DNA from: Himantopus leucocephalus
Lineage: Eukaryota > Chordata > Aves > Charadriiformes > Recurvirostridae
Length of the DNA: 64,000 nt
Direction of reading: 5' to 3'
Assembly: GCA_003993805.1 (NCBI GenBank)
Contig: RSEF01000001.1
Span: 151,874,566 to 151,938,565 of the forward strand
The notes under the pieces were generated by a model. It was not told the DNA's origin and ran no database searches. It saw only the letters and a program-made list of their open reading frames with translations. The position numbers and the translations under genes are program-made. How positions within the stretch are numbered: position 1 is the first letter of the stretch; every line of letters begins with the position of its first letter. This document shows, piece after piece, positions 1 to 11,935 of this stretch.

Positions 1-2044
1 GTATGTCAAAGTTTATCAAATCTTAAACATCATTTGCACAATCTTGGTATTATGTTTGTGTTTTCTGTTCAATATCAGAAAAGAAGAATGTTTTGAATTT
101 GTTGCCAACTTCACACACTCAGAATAGCATTTGAGATACAAGATTCATAATTATGCGACTCATCTTGTCTGAGAACACAATACAGCCGGGATGGAATATC
201 AATAGAAAAATATCTGTTTTCATAGAAAAATGTCTGTTTTCACGTGATTGTTTTTTTAGGTAACTATTCTTGAAATTGCCTTAGTGCTGGCAAACACTTT
301 TACACAGGATCACAGGCAGAAATGCAGACTTAAAACAGCCACATTTGGTTAGAAAATAATTGCAAAATGATATAGTGTGTTAGTCAATCAGTCCTGTTGC
401 GGAGTATGCTGATGTACTAGATACTTTCCTGTTACAGCAGGACCTGAGACAATTTATATCGGAGCAGGAAAAAAAAGGTAAATTCCTGAAAACTGCCTTC
501 TCCTCCCATGATACTTATGCTTAGAAACAAGAAAGCATTCTCCGTTTTCTTTTAGCTAACTGGAGAACAAAAAGGGAGGTAAATTCACACTCATACTCTC
601 ATTTTCTCCTCCTCAATCCTTACCAGCTACGTGGAGAGCAGATTGCAATGATTGCTGCCATCCACTAGAGTGTATTGGACTGTTTTCATGTCATTATGGG
701 TTTGGGTTTACTGTATCTGGAAGGGTGTTCCTCCTGTCTCCTCCCCTCCTCTCCCTCATTAGGTCAAAATTACAAGGATATGAAAGATTTTTGTGGGCAA
801 AATTTCAAAAGCAAAGCATCCTCACAATTTGGGTGAAAGAGACAACAGTAAGTGCTCTAAAAAGATATAGACCATGTGTGAGGGAAAAGCTAGTTCTAGA
901 AAAGTTTAGTAATGGGTTTTCCTCCTTTGAAAAAACAGTGTTTTTTTCAGTTTTCTTAGAATTACGCTAACCATGATGCCCTCTACTGTGAAGGAAAGGG
1001 AGGAAAAGGAGAGTAATATAAAACAGATTTACTACGAATTTAGAACTAAGGATGTCTTAGTTTTTTAAAACTTTTAAAAATATAGTTCTACACAGACTTA
1101 ACTGAAATGGTAACAAGAATCTGCAGTCTTTCTCTATGAAAATAAAGATTGGTCCTTGGATGCCTCTAACTCCCTTATGTTTTTTTTCTTCTTTTTTGGT
1201 TTTGTTTTTCTTTTAACTCTGCATCTCACTGTAATGATTTGTTTATATTCTATGATTGTCAGGGGTAACTGATGCTTCCAAGAAAGAGACATTCTTGAAA
1301 GTTTTACTGTCCTTGGATATTCAAGTGCTAGCTTTATACTTAACTCATTCTTAAAGAATGTTCTGAGTATTGCTACTTCTCTTATACACAGTAAATCTCT
1401 GCTGTGAAGTACAAGAATGAATAGTGTTTTAAGTTTGGCTGCTATCCTGACCCCCAAGAAAAAGTGTTCACAATAGGATGGCTTTAGATGCATTTTCTAA
1501 TTCAAGCTTTCTTCATGAAAGAATCTTATTTGTCCAATATATCATAAGTAAACAGATTAGCTTCTGAGAGTTGTTTTTTTTTCCATCGACATACCACTAA
1601 ATCATGAGATTATTGACTCTTTAAATTAATTCCATCTTATTTTTCTAGAACATCTATTAAGAGGATGCTGAAAGTATGAATACAGGTATCATGATTGTTC
1701 TAAATCTTCCAGCTAGTGCTTCCAATCCCTATTCTTGCAAAACTTGTATTTGAGAACCAGTGAGTTTGTGATTATGAGTCTTCCTTTGTCATACTGCCAA
1801 TAGGAGAAAGGTACTCATGGATGGAATCCAATTATGAAAAGCCTCTATCATTTATATGGTTTTACTTTAGTACGTATTTTAGAATAGCCACATGAAAGTC
1901 TGATTTTTTCATTTTACAAAACCTGGTTAAAAACATCTGAGGAAACCGCACACAGTGCAACAATCATCTAAAATAACTGTTTTAATAAACCAAAAGTTCA
2001 CAGGAAATGATTATTATAAGACAGGAAACAAAGATGTTTCTTAC
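1..2044 (-). other. EYS: EYS intron downstream of the 114-bp exon (partial)
   Basis: AT-rich sequence following the donor site of the second EYS exon in the minus direction. I looked for a further EGF-type exon (cysteine-rich, phase 1, flanked by splice sites) on the minus strand and saw none. The short open frames here have no recognisable content. The next EYS exon is inferred to lie beyond the left edge, as expected for a gene with very long introns. Confidence 0.6.
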
Positions 2045-2158
2045 CTGTAAAGCCCTTGTTACATTCACAAATAAAAGTATTTGGAGTAACATTGCTGCAG
2101 TTACCATTGAAACACGTATGTGGCTGGCACTGTCCAACTATTTCTGTACAATTTTTAC
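2045..2158 (-). CDS. EYS: EYS exon: EGF-like domain (exon following the start-codon exon)
   Basis: A 114-bp exon (38 codons, phase 1 at both ends). It is bounded by an acceptor reading TATATAG before 2158 and a donor GTAAGA from 2044 downward. It completes the split glycine left by the upstream exon, then gives GKNC, which supplies the sixth cysteine of the second EGF domain. A third EGF domain follows with cysteines at protein residues 262, 267, 272, 282 and 284. The sixth cysteine must lie in the next exon. The fragment GQCQPHTCFNGNCSN closely matches the corresponding part of vertebrate EYS as I remember it. NCT, NCS and NVT sequons are present. EYS is an extracellular EGF/laminin-G protein of photoreceptors, and loss of function causes retinitis pigmentosa in humans. 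The exon is too short to appear as a convincing ORF alone; splice sites, phase and cysteine spacing support it. Confidence 0.93.
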
Positions 2159-4346
2159 CTATATAAAAGGGATAATAAGAACATTGAACTTTAGTAAATA
2201 TTTATATTTTTCATGAAATGTCAAATTTATATGTAAAATAAAATATTATATTTAATAGGTAGATGGATGGTTAGATAGGTAATTGTGCTAATGTTGATCG
2301 CTAGTTTTCACCAAATTTACTGATGTTCTAAAGCAAGGCAGAAAGATATTCAGCTGCTGCAATATGGGCTACGGTGCTCAACCTCATCTGTCATACAGTT
2401 ACAAATTCACATATAGCTCAAAATGCAGAAATGCTATTAGTACTGTAGTATTTGTTTCTTTTTTATATGAATCTACAGTTTCTTCCAGGATTGCGAACAA
2501 AAGACGTTCTCATGTGGAGTCCAATTTGACTGAATTTTTCTTAATATGCAGCTTTCTGGAAATTACAATTCCAATTATGAGTTGTTTATGCTATTACTGC
2601 ATATGGGTCTAAATACCATATAATTACGCTTTTCATTTGAATTGTTGCTATGAAATTATTTACACTTCAACAACTTTTCAAATTTCTAATAGACATTATA
2701 TTATGGGAGGCACTTTTTTCCTCCCTTACCCTTGTGTAGCCACGTCCATAATATATGATCGTTTAATCTCCTCATTCTTNCACGTCCATAATATATGATC
2801 CTTTAATCTCCTCATTCTTCTTGTTTACATACAGCTTATTTACTGGACCAGTATTGCCAGTACAAAATTATGGCATTAGCCAACACTGTCTCATATAGGC
2901 TAACAGAATATTTTAAGCATTGTTTAGTGATAACATTAAGTGTCATGATTACTTTTAACAGAAGTGCTTGTGAATCTCTCCATTAATTTGAAACTAAGTA
3001 ATACCTGACACTTTTTGATATTATTATTTTCAAAGCATTTTACACAGCCCACAGAAATCATAAAAGAAATAGAAAACATACTGCATATCATCAGTGTTTT
3101 CTACTATTTTACTAAACTTTGAATAATTATAAAAATATTTTTTCTCATAACACTGACTTATTTATACCTGCATAATCTATTTGTAAATACATTAGTGACC
3201 AAATTATTATGCAGTTTGAAAAACAATTAAAAATAAATTACAGCAAACTTTATGCAACATCACCTTCATTTCTGTGTTCTGTGAACCTCAGTTGTTCCTG
3301 ACTCATCAGCTGTGTTTCACAGCATAGCATCGCTATTGCGAGAGCACAAAAGTGCAGTCCATCAAAGGAACATTGCTAATATTCTGCTCCACGAGTACAT
3401 AAAGAACTACAACAATCCTTTTTGTGATGTGAATGAATATTTCTGGTACTTTCTAAAGGATTTCCGAACTCTATTGCTTTAAATGCAGGAACAATGTACA
3501 CATAATTTCCTTCACCCTCCTTTCTTCCTCCATGAAATGGAAGTAATGGTTAAGTAAGAATGTATCTAATCAGGCTGTATTCTCTGGTAGCCCAATCCCA
3601 AACCCAGATGAAGTTTCTCCCATGGGTTTTAGGTAAGTACTGCAATATTTCCTAGATAGAATTAGGTGATTTTTTTCTTCATTTGTGAAATATTTAATTT
3701 GGTGATAACAGTACATTTAGCAAATTCCTTTGGAAAGGAACTTTATAGCACAACACAACCTGGAAGAAAAGAGTTTTGTTTTGCTTGTTCTTCTAATTAA
3801 AAGTTTGACATTTCAATTAAGAAAAAAATTTGATTTTAAAAATTTCTCTAATGCAATTTAAAAGGCCTTTAAACTGAAAAGGGAGGTATTGTGGCAGGTT
3901 GAATGAAATGTTCATTTCAACAAAACCATTTGCTGTTATTCAGCAGTTTGGTTAACTATTTTTTGGGGAGCTTACTCCAAATGATTTATGTTATTTGGTG
4001 TAATAACTTGAACTGCTGAACAAACAAGCAAAGAAATCAGTTACTTCTGTAATTTCACAAGTACTTACCAATGCCTTGTGCTTAAGTAGGAAAGAAGCAT
4101 GGTAAGAACTTATTCTGTTTTTCCCCACAACGCACACATGAACGTAAGCAAGTACAAACGGTCTTCAAATGACTGCACAGTGTCCCAGAAGTGACCACAT
4201 GTAAAAGAGACAGTGCAGGTGTGGTAGTGGTAATGGGCAATCAAATTACACAAAAACCTTGCTAATGATGTTCTCGCTGTTTTATTATCCATTAAGGAAA
4301 ACGTATTATCTATGTAATATTAATTCCTAGAGGGGAAAAGAAATAC
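2159..4346 (-). other. EYS: EYS intron between the first two coding exons
   Basis: A 2,188-bp AT-rich intron with donor GTATTT directly after the upstream exon and acceptor TATATAG before the next. It contains a single N at 2780 flanked on both sides by about 40 bp of near-identical sequence, which looks like an assembly seam. No repeat family or internal gene was recognised. Confidence 0.85.
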
Positions 4347-5100
4347 CTGAAAAGTTTGGAGGACACGTGCATTCATAAGAATCTCCAGAGAGTTCTGATT
4401 TCTCAGTGCAGGAGGCATTGTTGTGGCAAGGTTTAGTGGAGCACATATCAAACTTCTGGCAGAATCTTCCAGAATACTGTGAGAAACAATGGCAATTATA
4501 TGCTTTTTCCCAAACATGGCTTAGACATTTTCCATGCCCAGAGCATAATGGTGCATTTGGAGACTGTTGGCAAAACTGCTGCTTCACGGTTATGTTCAGA
4601 CGAAGGCCTATGTTGCACAATAGTGGGCCTCTCTTATGAAGCTCTGCAAAGTAATGAGTTCCAACACCAAGCCAGTTAGGGTCAACTTGGTGCAGTCCTC
4701 TTACCTGGCAAACAAAAATCAATCTCTCTTGAAGAAAACTGGCTTTAGGGCAGTTAATAAATTCTTCCTTGGAGACATTTACCAAATTCATTCCATAGGA
4801 CTGAAAGGATGGTTCAGAGGAGATGAAGAGACTATCCCCTAATTGAAGCTGTAAGGGGCATATCTGAGGGATATTGAGATTTTGTTCTTCCGCTATTTCC
4901 CCAGTAATACTTTTATTCATATTCCAGCATTCGGTGTAAAAGTCTGAGCAGACGTTTTCTCTTGGTGTCCATTTTACTACAGTAGGTTTTGGTTCCACTC
5001 GCCATTCAGCAGTCATTTGCCTCTCACATATTACCTGCCCATTTACAATGCATAATTGGAGAAAGCACACTAACACGCGAACTGCTGATTTTGTAGTCAT
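4347..5100 (-). CDS. EYS: EYS first coding exon: signal peptide, N-terminal region, EGF-like domains 1-2
   Basis: Encodes the N-terminus of eyes shut homolog, a secreted photoreceptor matrix protein. Translation from the ATG at 5100 gives 251 codons plus one base (phase 1 donor, TTTTCAG then GTATTT). Residues 1-22 form a signal peptide with a hydrophobic core (VLVCFLQLCIV). Residues about 23-170 form the cysteine-containing N-terminal region with motifs such as PQICPLQLQLGD and ISSEPS. EGF 1 has cysteines 177, 186, 192, 203, 205 and 214 with SGHGKCLS. EGF 2 starts at C220 and finishes in the next exon. Sequons include NKS, NVS, NIT, NAS and NFS. The frame is open upstream to 5133, but it offers only GTG there and no ATG before an in-frame stop, so 5100 is the start (context ACAATGA). 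Human EYS is about 3,100 residues, so this is roughly the first 8%. Identity rests on remembered similarity to vertebrate EYS. Confidence 0.95.
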
Positions 5101-5204
5101 TGTTTCACCTGGTAAATGGGAGTCGTCTTTCACACCTGCTTCATTATTGAGGATAGCTGCAGAACACTTGTTCCTTAAGGTTCATCTGTATTTTCCATGG
5201 CAGC
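5101..5204 (-). promoter_or_regulatory. EYS: EYS 5' untranslated part of the start-codon exon, with two uORFs
   Basis: Leader between a probable splice acceptor (pyrimidine-rich run ending TTACTAG, exon starting at 5204) and the start codon at 5100. Two upstream ORFs are visible on the minus strand. One runs 5198 to 5175 (seven codons) and has a strong context, GCTGCCATGG. The other runs 5144 to 5130 (four codons). Both end before the main start and are out of frame with it or stopped. Such uORFs can reduce translation of the main frame. The acceptor is inferred from sequence; transcription could instead begin nearby. Confidence 0.6.
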
Positions 5205-8200
5205 CTAGTAATTCAAACAGAGAAAAATATATTTGTTTTCACACCAAATACAGTTGAATATCAAAGCCTTATTACAAACAGAGAAAATACACAACAAAGC
5301 AAGTTCTACAACTAATTACACTGATGTGAAACTGGAATAAGTCCAATTAACTGCTCAGAACTACACCACTGTAACTAAAGTCAGATTTTTCCTATTTCTA
5401 TTTCTGCTAAAGATTTGATTTTCATTTAGTATATTTCACTGTACTTGTGTATGGAAGAGAAAGAGCTTAAAAGCATACTTTCCAATATACCTTCCCTCTG
5501 TTGACAAAAACTAATGATAACCAAGTTAAGATAGGACATCTGTGGCAAAACTAAGAAGTAAACCAGAACATCTAAGCTGTAGTCATGGGCTTTAACAATA
5601 GATGTTTTCCTGATAATGATTTATCATTAATTTATGATAAAAGTAGATATTCTGAAGATGTAGGCATGTGAATTATGGCTTTAATGAAGAAAACATACAA
5701 GCATATCCTCACCTCTTTTATGTTCACATAAGCTCAGAAAACACTCAAAATCTTAGTTTTCAAAGGATATAACTAAAAACCAAAGGTCTTTAATCATATG
5801 CTTGAGGTTTTTGATGTATCACAGTCAAAAGCAGCGGTCTACAGAGTCCTCCAGGACTTAATTTACAGAAAAGCATTTTTTGGCCCTTCAGCATGTCTGG
5901 CAATTTTTATTGCATGTACATGAGTGATTACAGAACAGAAAGAAAACCAAAATAAGATAATGAAGCTTATTCTTGGATTCATACTGAAAATGATGAAAAC
6001 ACAATATGATGTTGAAGACCTGAGAAATTGTCAATAGCTTTGAGTTAATAACAGTCTAACTTGCCTTAATTATATGGGGTTTTTTCCCTTTCAGTTCTAG
6101 AATGTCTTTTTTTCTCAGTATATTTATCTTACAGTTTAAGATAGTGGCCTCTAAACTGACGTTTACAAATGAGATAATTATTGTAAAGAATAAACTGTAT
6201 CTTACAAGGGAAGCCATTTAATAAAAATAAAAAATAGCATTTATATTTTGAAATTTGTTTACATTGTTTTCATTTTTACACAGCACGTGGAATGACATGT
6301 GGATGTGTATATTTCTATGCCTACATACACCTGGTGTATCTCTAAAGTCCACAAGAATGATGATATCGCTTTAATTACATCATTTCATTAAATGTCCTCC
6401 TCTTCCCCCACGTACTTAAATAATATTTTGGAGTATACTTTGGACTTTGCTGAAAGGTCAAAATAGCACAGGAAAGATACCATTTGTAGAAACCTTGAAC
6501 TGGAGAATATTAAATAACTCAGTGAGCTTTTGAAAATTATAGGATAATATCAAAGGGTGGTATTCAGTCCCTCCTATTGTCACCTAAATTGGGGTGAAAA
6601 CATCTAAAATTTAGATATGTCCTATCAGTAAATTGCTGTGCGTGTGAACTTGTCCCAATGACCTTTGTGCAGCAGAGTGACCATCACTGTTTAAGCCTTT
6701 GAAGATATGAGAAAGGTATGGACTATGATAGTCATAACAGCAGATTTGAGGCTTAGAATATTAAACTCGGAAGAGATAGAAACTAGATTTTGATCCTTCT
6801 CCCAGAATAGTTTTCATTTTAATTTAATTTCTGAATCGCAATTTTGCCTTCAGACAGTTGAAGTACACTAACCACCTAACTCCACAGCCAGGCAAGTATG
6901 CTAATTTCTAATTCCTCTCTCTGTCTCTGTATTTCCACCCCTGGGAGCTAATTCCCCATGGAAGAAAAAAAAAAAAAAAAGAAAAGACAGGACATGGTTC
7001 TGCAAGAAAATTGCTAGCCTTGTTACAGAATACTCATAGTCTTTCTATTTTGAGACCATTCCATTATCTTCAGAATCTCATGATGTTCAACGATACTATT
7101 AGATAATATGCTATCAAATGTGTAGTTTGGACCATTTCGCATTTTTTCTTTTAAGGTAACAGTGTTGAACTATTATATCCATTATAGCTGCTATTACATC
7201 TGTCACTATTATCAGGTGTAAAAGTCTGTGCTCTATATTACTGTATATTTAGAAATCCTACATTCAGCGACCCATCTTTACATACCTTTTTCATAATGAA
7301 ATTTTCTCAGGGGTAACTATAATAGATGTTTATAAAAGATTATTTTTCTTTTTAGACACTTCAAAAAGAAAGCTATTGCATGTCTAATACAGAAGAATTC
7401 TTCCCTGCTTATAATGTATTTTGCCCTTCATTCATGTAATTATGAAGGGTTCTGGTATCATATACAGGCTTTATTTTCACTGGTAAAGAAAATGTGCTTC
7501 CTCACAATATTTGTATGGGATAAAACTTCTGAACTATTTTAAAATAAGTAATCAGTAATATTAAGAGTTGATACTCTGTCTTCACAAAAATCATTATTAG
7601 TCTTCATGCAACGGAAATATTATTCTGGGTATACTAGAATTAATAATGTTAAGTAAACAAATACAACTTGTAAAAGCAAACGGAAAAAACAGGGGAAGAT
7701 GGCAAAAGAAATATCAGGAGAGAGCAATTTTTTTTTTTTTTAGCAATAAAATCAAGAAGAACAAAAAGTTATATAGTGAATAACATGAAAAATAAAGAGC
7801 TAGCATGAAATACAGTTACAATATTAACGTACATGACTTAGAAAGTCAGCTAAGAAATTAAGTATCTGCAAAATGCTGATGCCGTGTCATGAGAGAAAAT
7901 GATACCATGAGATGAAATTTGAAAGTGATTATGATAACTGTTATATTTTAGGTCTGCTTTAGGCAAGGAGAAAATCTTCCTATCTATAACCCCAGATAGT
8001 TCCATGTAATTGATGAAGACTAAGAAAAGTCCAAGACTGGGACTTGTATCAACACACAGTAAGATACTTGAAGAAAATCTAACTCTTAAAGTTACATAAC
8101 GTTGGGTGAAAAGCAGCACAATACTCTATTTTGTACTAAAGGAGAACTAAAGCACAAAGGTTTATGCAGAGCCCCAGGGAAGTAATTTAAAAGCAAACAC

Positions 8201-8415
8201 GAATCCCAAGTTATTTTCATTCCAGTCCAGTATCTTAAAGGTTATATTTTCTTTCTATTAATAACAATTATTAAATACTAATGAAAAAAATAAAGTATAT
8301 TTTAATCGAGACTGGAGAAATATCTACAGAAGCTATCTGACTCTAACAACCTCTCAGAAAAAAATAAAGAACCTACCCGAGAAGAGAATAAACCAGAAAA
8401 TGTTTAGGAACATCA
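5205..8415. other. AT-rich noncoding DNA upstream of the EYS coding exon
   Basis: Probably the last 5'-UTR intron of EYS (minus strand) or upstream flank. It contains poly-A/poly-T runs (for example near 6,965 and 7,730) and no gene, RNA gene or recognisable repeat family. I could not identify noncoding EYS first exons. Confidence 0.5.
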
Positions 8416-8977
8416 TGTCAACATCTTGGCCCCAGAATGAACCTCCTCTTAACACCTCCCCACACATCACACGCACACTTTGTGGACTCCCTGCCTGTGC
8501 TTGAAGTCAGCCCTGGTTGGATGGGGCTGCAACCTTGCATCAAACTGCTGTGAAAAAAGCCGAGAGGCAGTTGTGGGAGGGCTTGCTGGGGGTCCCCCAC
8601 CTCACTCAGGAGCTGCATTTAAGTTCAGGCTCTCGCCCTTGGCCCTCACCTGGGCTATGCTGCAAGTGGGATGGTGCCTGACATTATACTTTGCGCTTAC
8701 CTGGGCCTTGACCCTGACCCAAATAGTTGCCTTCCTGGCTTGATCTCAGGACTTGCCTCCTCGCTGTGGACCTGCTTGGGAACCACTGGACTGTCAGCTC
8801 TCTCTGAGTGCCATCACCAGACCTGCTCTGTGCTTCTCGCGTGGGTGCTGTGGGATGGTGCCCCTTGTCACTGAGGTCACTGTCCCTCTCCCATCCCCTC
8901 CCTTGCAGGACAGCCCACGTTTGCAGCTCCCTGGGACTGTGATATTGTGCTCGCTTTATTTCTGGTGCATATTTAAA
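8416..8977 (+). repeat. GC-rich inserted element of unknown family flanked by AACATCA direct repeats
   Basis: About 560 bp of GC-rich sequence stands out sharply from the AT-rich surroundings. The 7-mer AACATCA occurs immediately before it (8409-8415) and immediately after it (8978-8984), like a target-site duplication. The right end runs into ATATTTAAAA, so the unit ends A-rich rather than in the CA of an LTR. This suggests a retroposed copy or an unclassified retroelement. Short open frames on both strands have no recognisable protein content. Orientation is guessed from the A-rich end. Confidence 0.45.
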
Positions 8978-8984
8978 AACATCA

Positions 8985-9479
8985 AATTAAAGCATTACTT
9001 AATATGTACACATAATATAGGAAATACCACAAATTATAGTGCCTGCACAATTTGACTTTCACCCTTTGTGTGTTTTACAATATGCACTAACAGTCTTGAT
9101 AACATACCAACTTGTCCTTTGTAGTCCTTAGGAAATGATGCATTATTTATGCCAACCTTCATTCTTTGCAAATTATCCTTTCCTTATTTGCTATACGCTA
9201 TTCAAAACATACAGTGTTTGATGAATTATTATTTGCTAATATGATTTCCTAGAATATTGAACATGTTAGTGAATTTAGCTGTATCTCAAAATACGGAATC
9301 CTTATTTCTACCTTATAGTCATACTATATCTATAGACAGAAGAAGTGGTGATGCAGCCACTGCTGAAGTTATCAGGGCTTTCTGGTGGCTAGTCTTTTAC
9401 TCACCAATCCATACAGTATCATTGAAGGCATAACAGTATAGAGTTGGGGAATTTTATGTGACTCTAATTTACTGCTAGC
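8985..9479. other. AT-rich spacer, nothing recognised
   Basis: Ordinary AT-rich DNA between the GC-rich insert and the LTR. No gene or repeat family was recognised. Confidence 0.5.
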
Positions 9480-10061
9480 TGTCATGGTTTAAACCCGGTC
9501 CCCACAGCTGCTAGCTCACTCCCTCCTGTTGGGATGAGGGAGAGATTTGGAAGGGCAAAAGTGAGAAAACTCATGACTTCAGATAAAGGCAATTTAATAG
9601 GTAAGGCAAAAGCGATGCACGCAAGCAAAGCAAAATAAGAAATTAATTAAATACTTCCCAGCAGCTGGGAGGTGTTCAGCTGTCTCCATGAAAGCAGGGC
9701 TTCATCATGCATAACAGTTACTTGGGAAGACAAACACCATAACTCTGAATGTCCCCCTTTCCTTTTTCTTCCCCCAGCTTTTTATTGCTGAGCATGATGT
9801 CATATGGTATGGGATATCCCTTTAGTCAGTTGGGGTCAGCTGTCCTGGCTGTGTCCCCTCCCAACTTCTTGTACATCCCCATCCTACTCACTGGTGGAGT
9901 GGTGTGAGAAGCAGAAAAGGTCTTGACACTGTGTAAGCACTGCTCGGCAGTAAGTAAAACATCCCTGTATTATAAACACTGTTTTCAGCAGAAATCCAAA
10001 ACACAGCCCCATACTAGCTGCCATAAAGAAAATTAAGTCTATCCCAGCCAAACCCAGCACA
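9480..10061 (-). mobile_element. Solo LTR of an avian endogenous retrovirus (minus strand)
   Basis: About 580 bp bounded by TGTCATGGTTTAAACC on the left and CCAGCCAAACCCAGCACA on the right. On the minus strand it begins TGTGCTGGGTTTGGC and ends CCATGACA, the TG...CA form of an LTR. Internally (minus strand) are GAGCAGTGCTTACACAG, a TGACATCA element near a TATA-like CAATAAAAAG, and the purine-rich AGCTGGGGGAAG. The copy at 11,936-12,528 in the opposite orientation shares these motifs, which supports a family assignment. The flanking 5-mers CTAGC and CCAGG are not a clean duplication, so the insertion is old or its ends have been altered. Confidence 0.8.
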
Positions 10062-11935
10062 CCAGGCAGCATGAAATTCTGTTCGGTGATTCTGATATTG
10101 AGAAAAAGAATAACAAATACAATGAAACAAACGTACATAAACACCTATTACCCAAATGTCTCNACCTATTACCCAAATGTCTGTAATGGAGTCTGTCCCT
10201 GTTCCTCCAGGGTGGTTGTAGAAGGTTGGGGTGTTGTATGTAACACAATTTTTTCTGCTGCCCTGTGCTTAATGGATTCCTGAGGCTCAGTTCCTTATTG
10301 CCCCAGCCCTGGTATGGGTTGCCCATGGCTGCAGTCTCTGAGGACATGCATAACCCTGTGGCATGGCAACACAACTCCAGCCCCTAGCAGCTACGAGTAC
10401 CTATGTCTGAGTGGAGCCATGAGCTCCGCTGGCTTGATGACAGTTTGACACAGGTGGGTTTCCCCACCACTCTTTATGTCTTCCTGCCTTCAGGAACCAT
10501 CCATGAGGAGCAGAAGGTGATTCATGGCCTGATTCCACGACAGTCCTGCCACTCAAACCTGGTTCTGTGTGCCTTTTACATTCTACACAGCTCTCATTTA
10601 CTTCACTCAAAGTTCTGCATGCTCAACATGCACACATACCAGTGTAAGATGTAGAAACCTGCCAAAAAGGCAGCCCAAGGAGTCACAGAGGTAAAATAGA
10701 AGCTTGAAAAAGTATGTCTTCTTTCAAATTCCATAGTTTCACCTAAATAAATAAATAAATAAAAATATATCCTTTTGCCTGTCGTTTTTATTGTAGTTCT
10801 CTTTCTAAGATCATGATGAAGCCCCTGATCATGATTGTGACCACGACTGTGACGTGCTGAGGTCAGAGAGGCTGCGAGTAGAGGAAACTAAACAGTAATG
10901 GGAGATTACAGCTACCATCTACATTGGGCAAATAGCTCAACACAGCATAATTAAAGATTAAAATTAATTTTTTACGTAGGATCAGTAACTTTTTCATGGA
11001 TCAGTAAGTTAGAAAACACAAAAGGGACAGCGCCCTTTGCCATAATTCTAGTTATTTTATATGTCCTGATTCAGAATTGAACAGTGTCTCTCTAACAGTA
11101 GCCATCATGTACTTAGATTCAAAATGCTTGTAGAAGGAACAAAAGTAAAAAAAAAAAAAAGTCCACAGTTGTCCTCAGTTTCTAAANNNNNNNNNNGTCC
11201 TGCCCAAACAAAGCCCCTACATACTGTGGGAGGAGATAATGTCCCCGTAGTGCTCATAGGGAAGTGGCTGGGGAAGGCAGTGTGAGTTGGTTTTTCCTTG
11301 GGAAAAGGCAAACCTATTCATGAGATTGTCTTCANCTTGGGAAAAGGCAAACCTATTCATGAGATTGTCTTCACTCAAGGACCTGGGTGTACTTGGTGGG
11401 TAATGTGGAAGGATGGGAATATCCAGTGTGTGCCTCAAGGAGATTTAACCCTGGGGGAAAATAATCCGTGATTTAAGTTGCATGTTGTAAGAATTAATGT
11501 AGCAGGAACTACCTGAACTGACAGTGAGCTTTGCAAGTAACCCAACAAGTGCAGCAATGACCCAAACTAAACTGATGCTGGTGCCCAACAATTGATCATG
11601 CTTTTTCTCCTGTCCTGAGTGACCAGCTTGACAGATGGGCCCCAAGTCATAACCTGTTCTTATGAACATTTTGGGGAGTGGCAGAAGCCCATGGAATGGG
11701 CAAATAATATCTATCAATCTGTTAAGGGACCGGGGATAGTAGTTAATGAGAATCTATAAATCCGTATGTTTGGTACAAAGATGGTTTAAGTGTGTACTAC
11801 AAGTTGTAAGTGTTGGTAAGAAGGAATTTCCGGAATGAGAAATAGATACAAAGGGATGGTCAGAAGATATGTAAATGTATCAAATTACGTAGGACCTAAG
11901 CATGACACAAATGGTGGGGAATAAGAGGTAGAGAT
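10062..11935. other. Mixed noncoding segment, possible decayed retroviral interior, with assembly gaps
   Basis: The left part (10,062-10,680) is richer in GC than the background and adjoins the interior side of the minus-strand LTR, so it could be decayed proviral interior. The reading frames are short and broken, and no gag, pol or env motif can be named. An (AAAT)n run lies at about 10,744-10,765. Single Ns at 10,163 and 11,335 are flanked by duplicated sequence, and ten Ns occupy 11,187-11,196. Nothing else was recognised. Confidence 0.4.

Noticed and set aside
4406..4842. Plus-strand open frames opposite EYS
   Set aside because: Shadow frames of the minus-strand EYS exon, which has splice sites, cysteine pattern and signal peptide.
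5101..5133. EYS start 11 codons upstream
   Set aside because: The codon at 5133 is GTG and an in-frame stop precedes it with no ATG; the ATG at 5100 aligns with the signal peptide.
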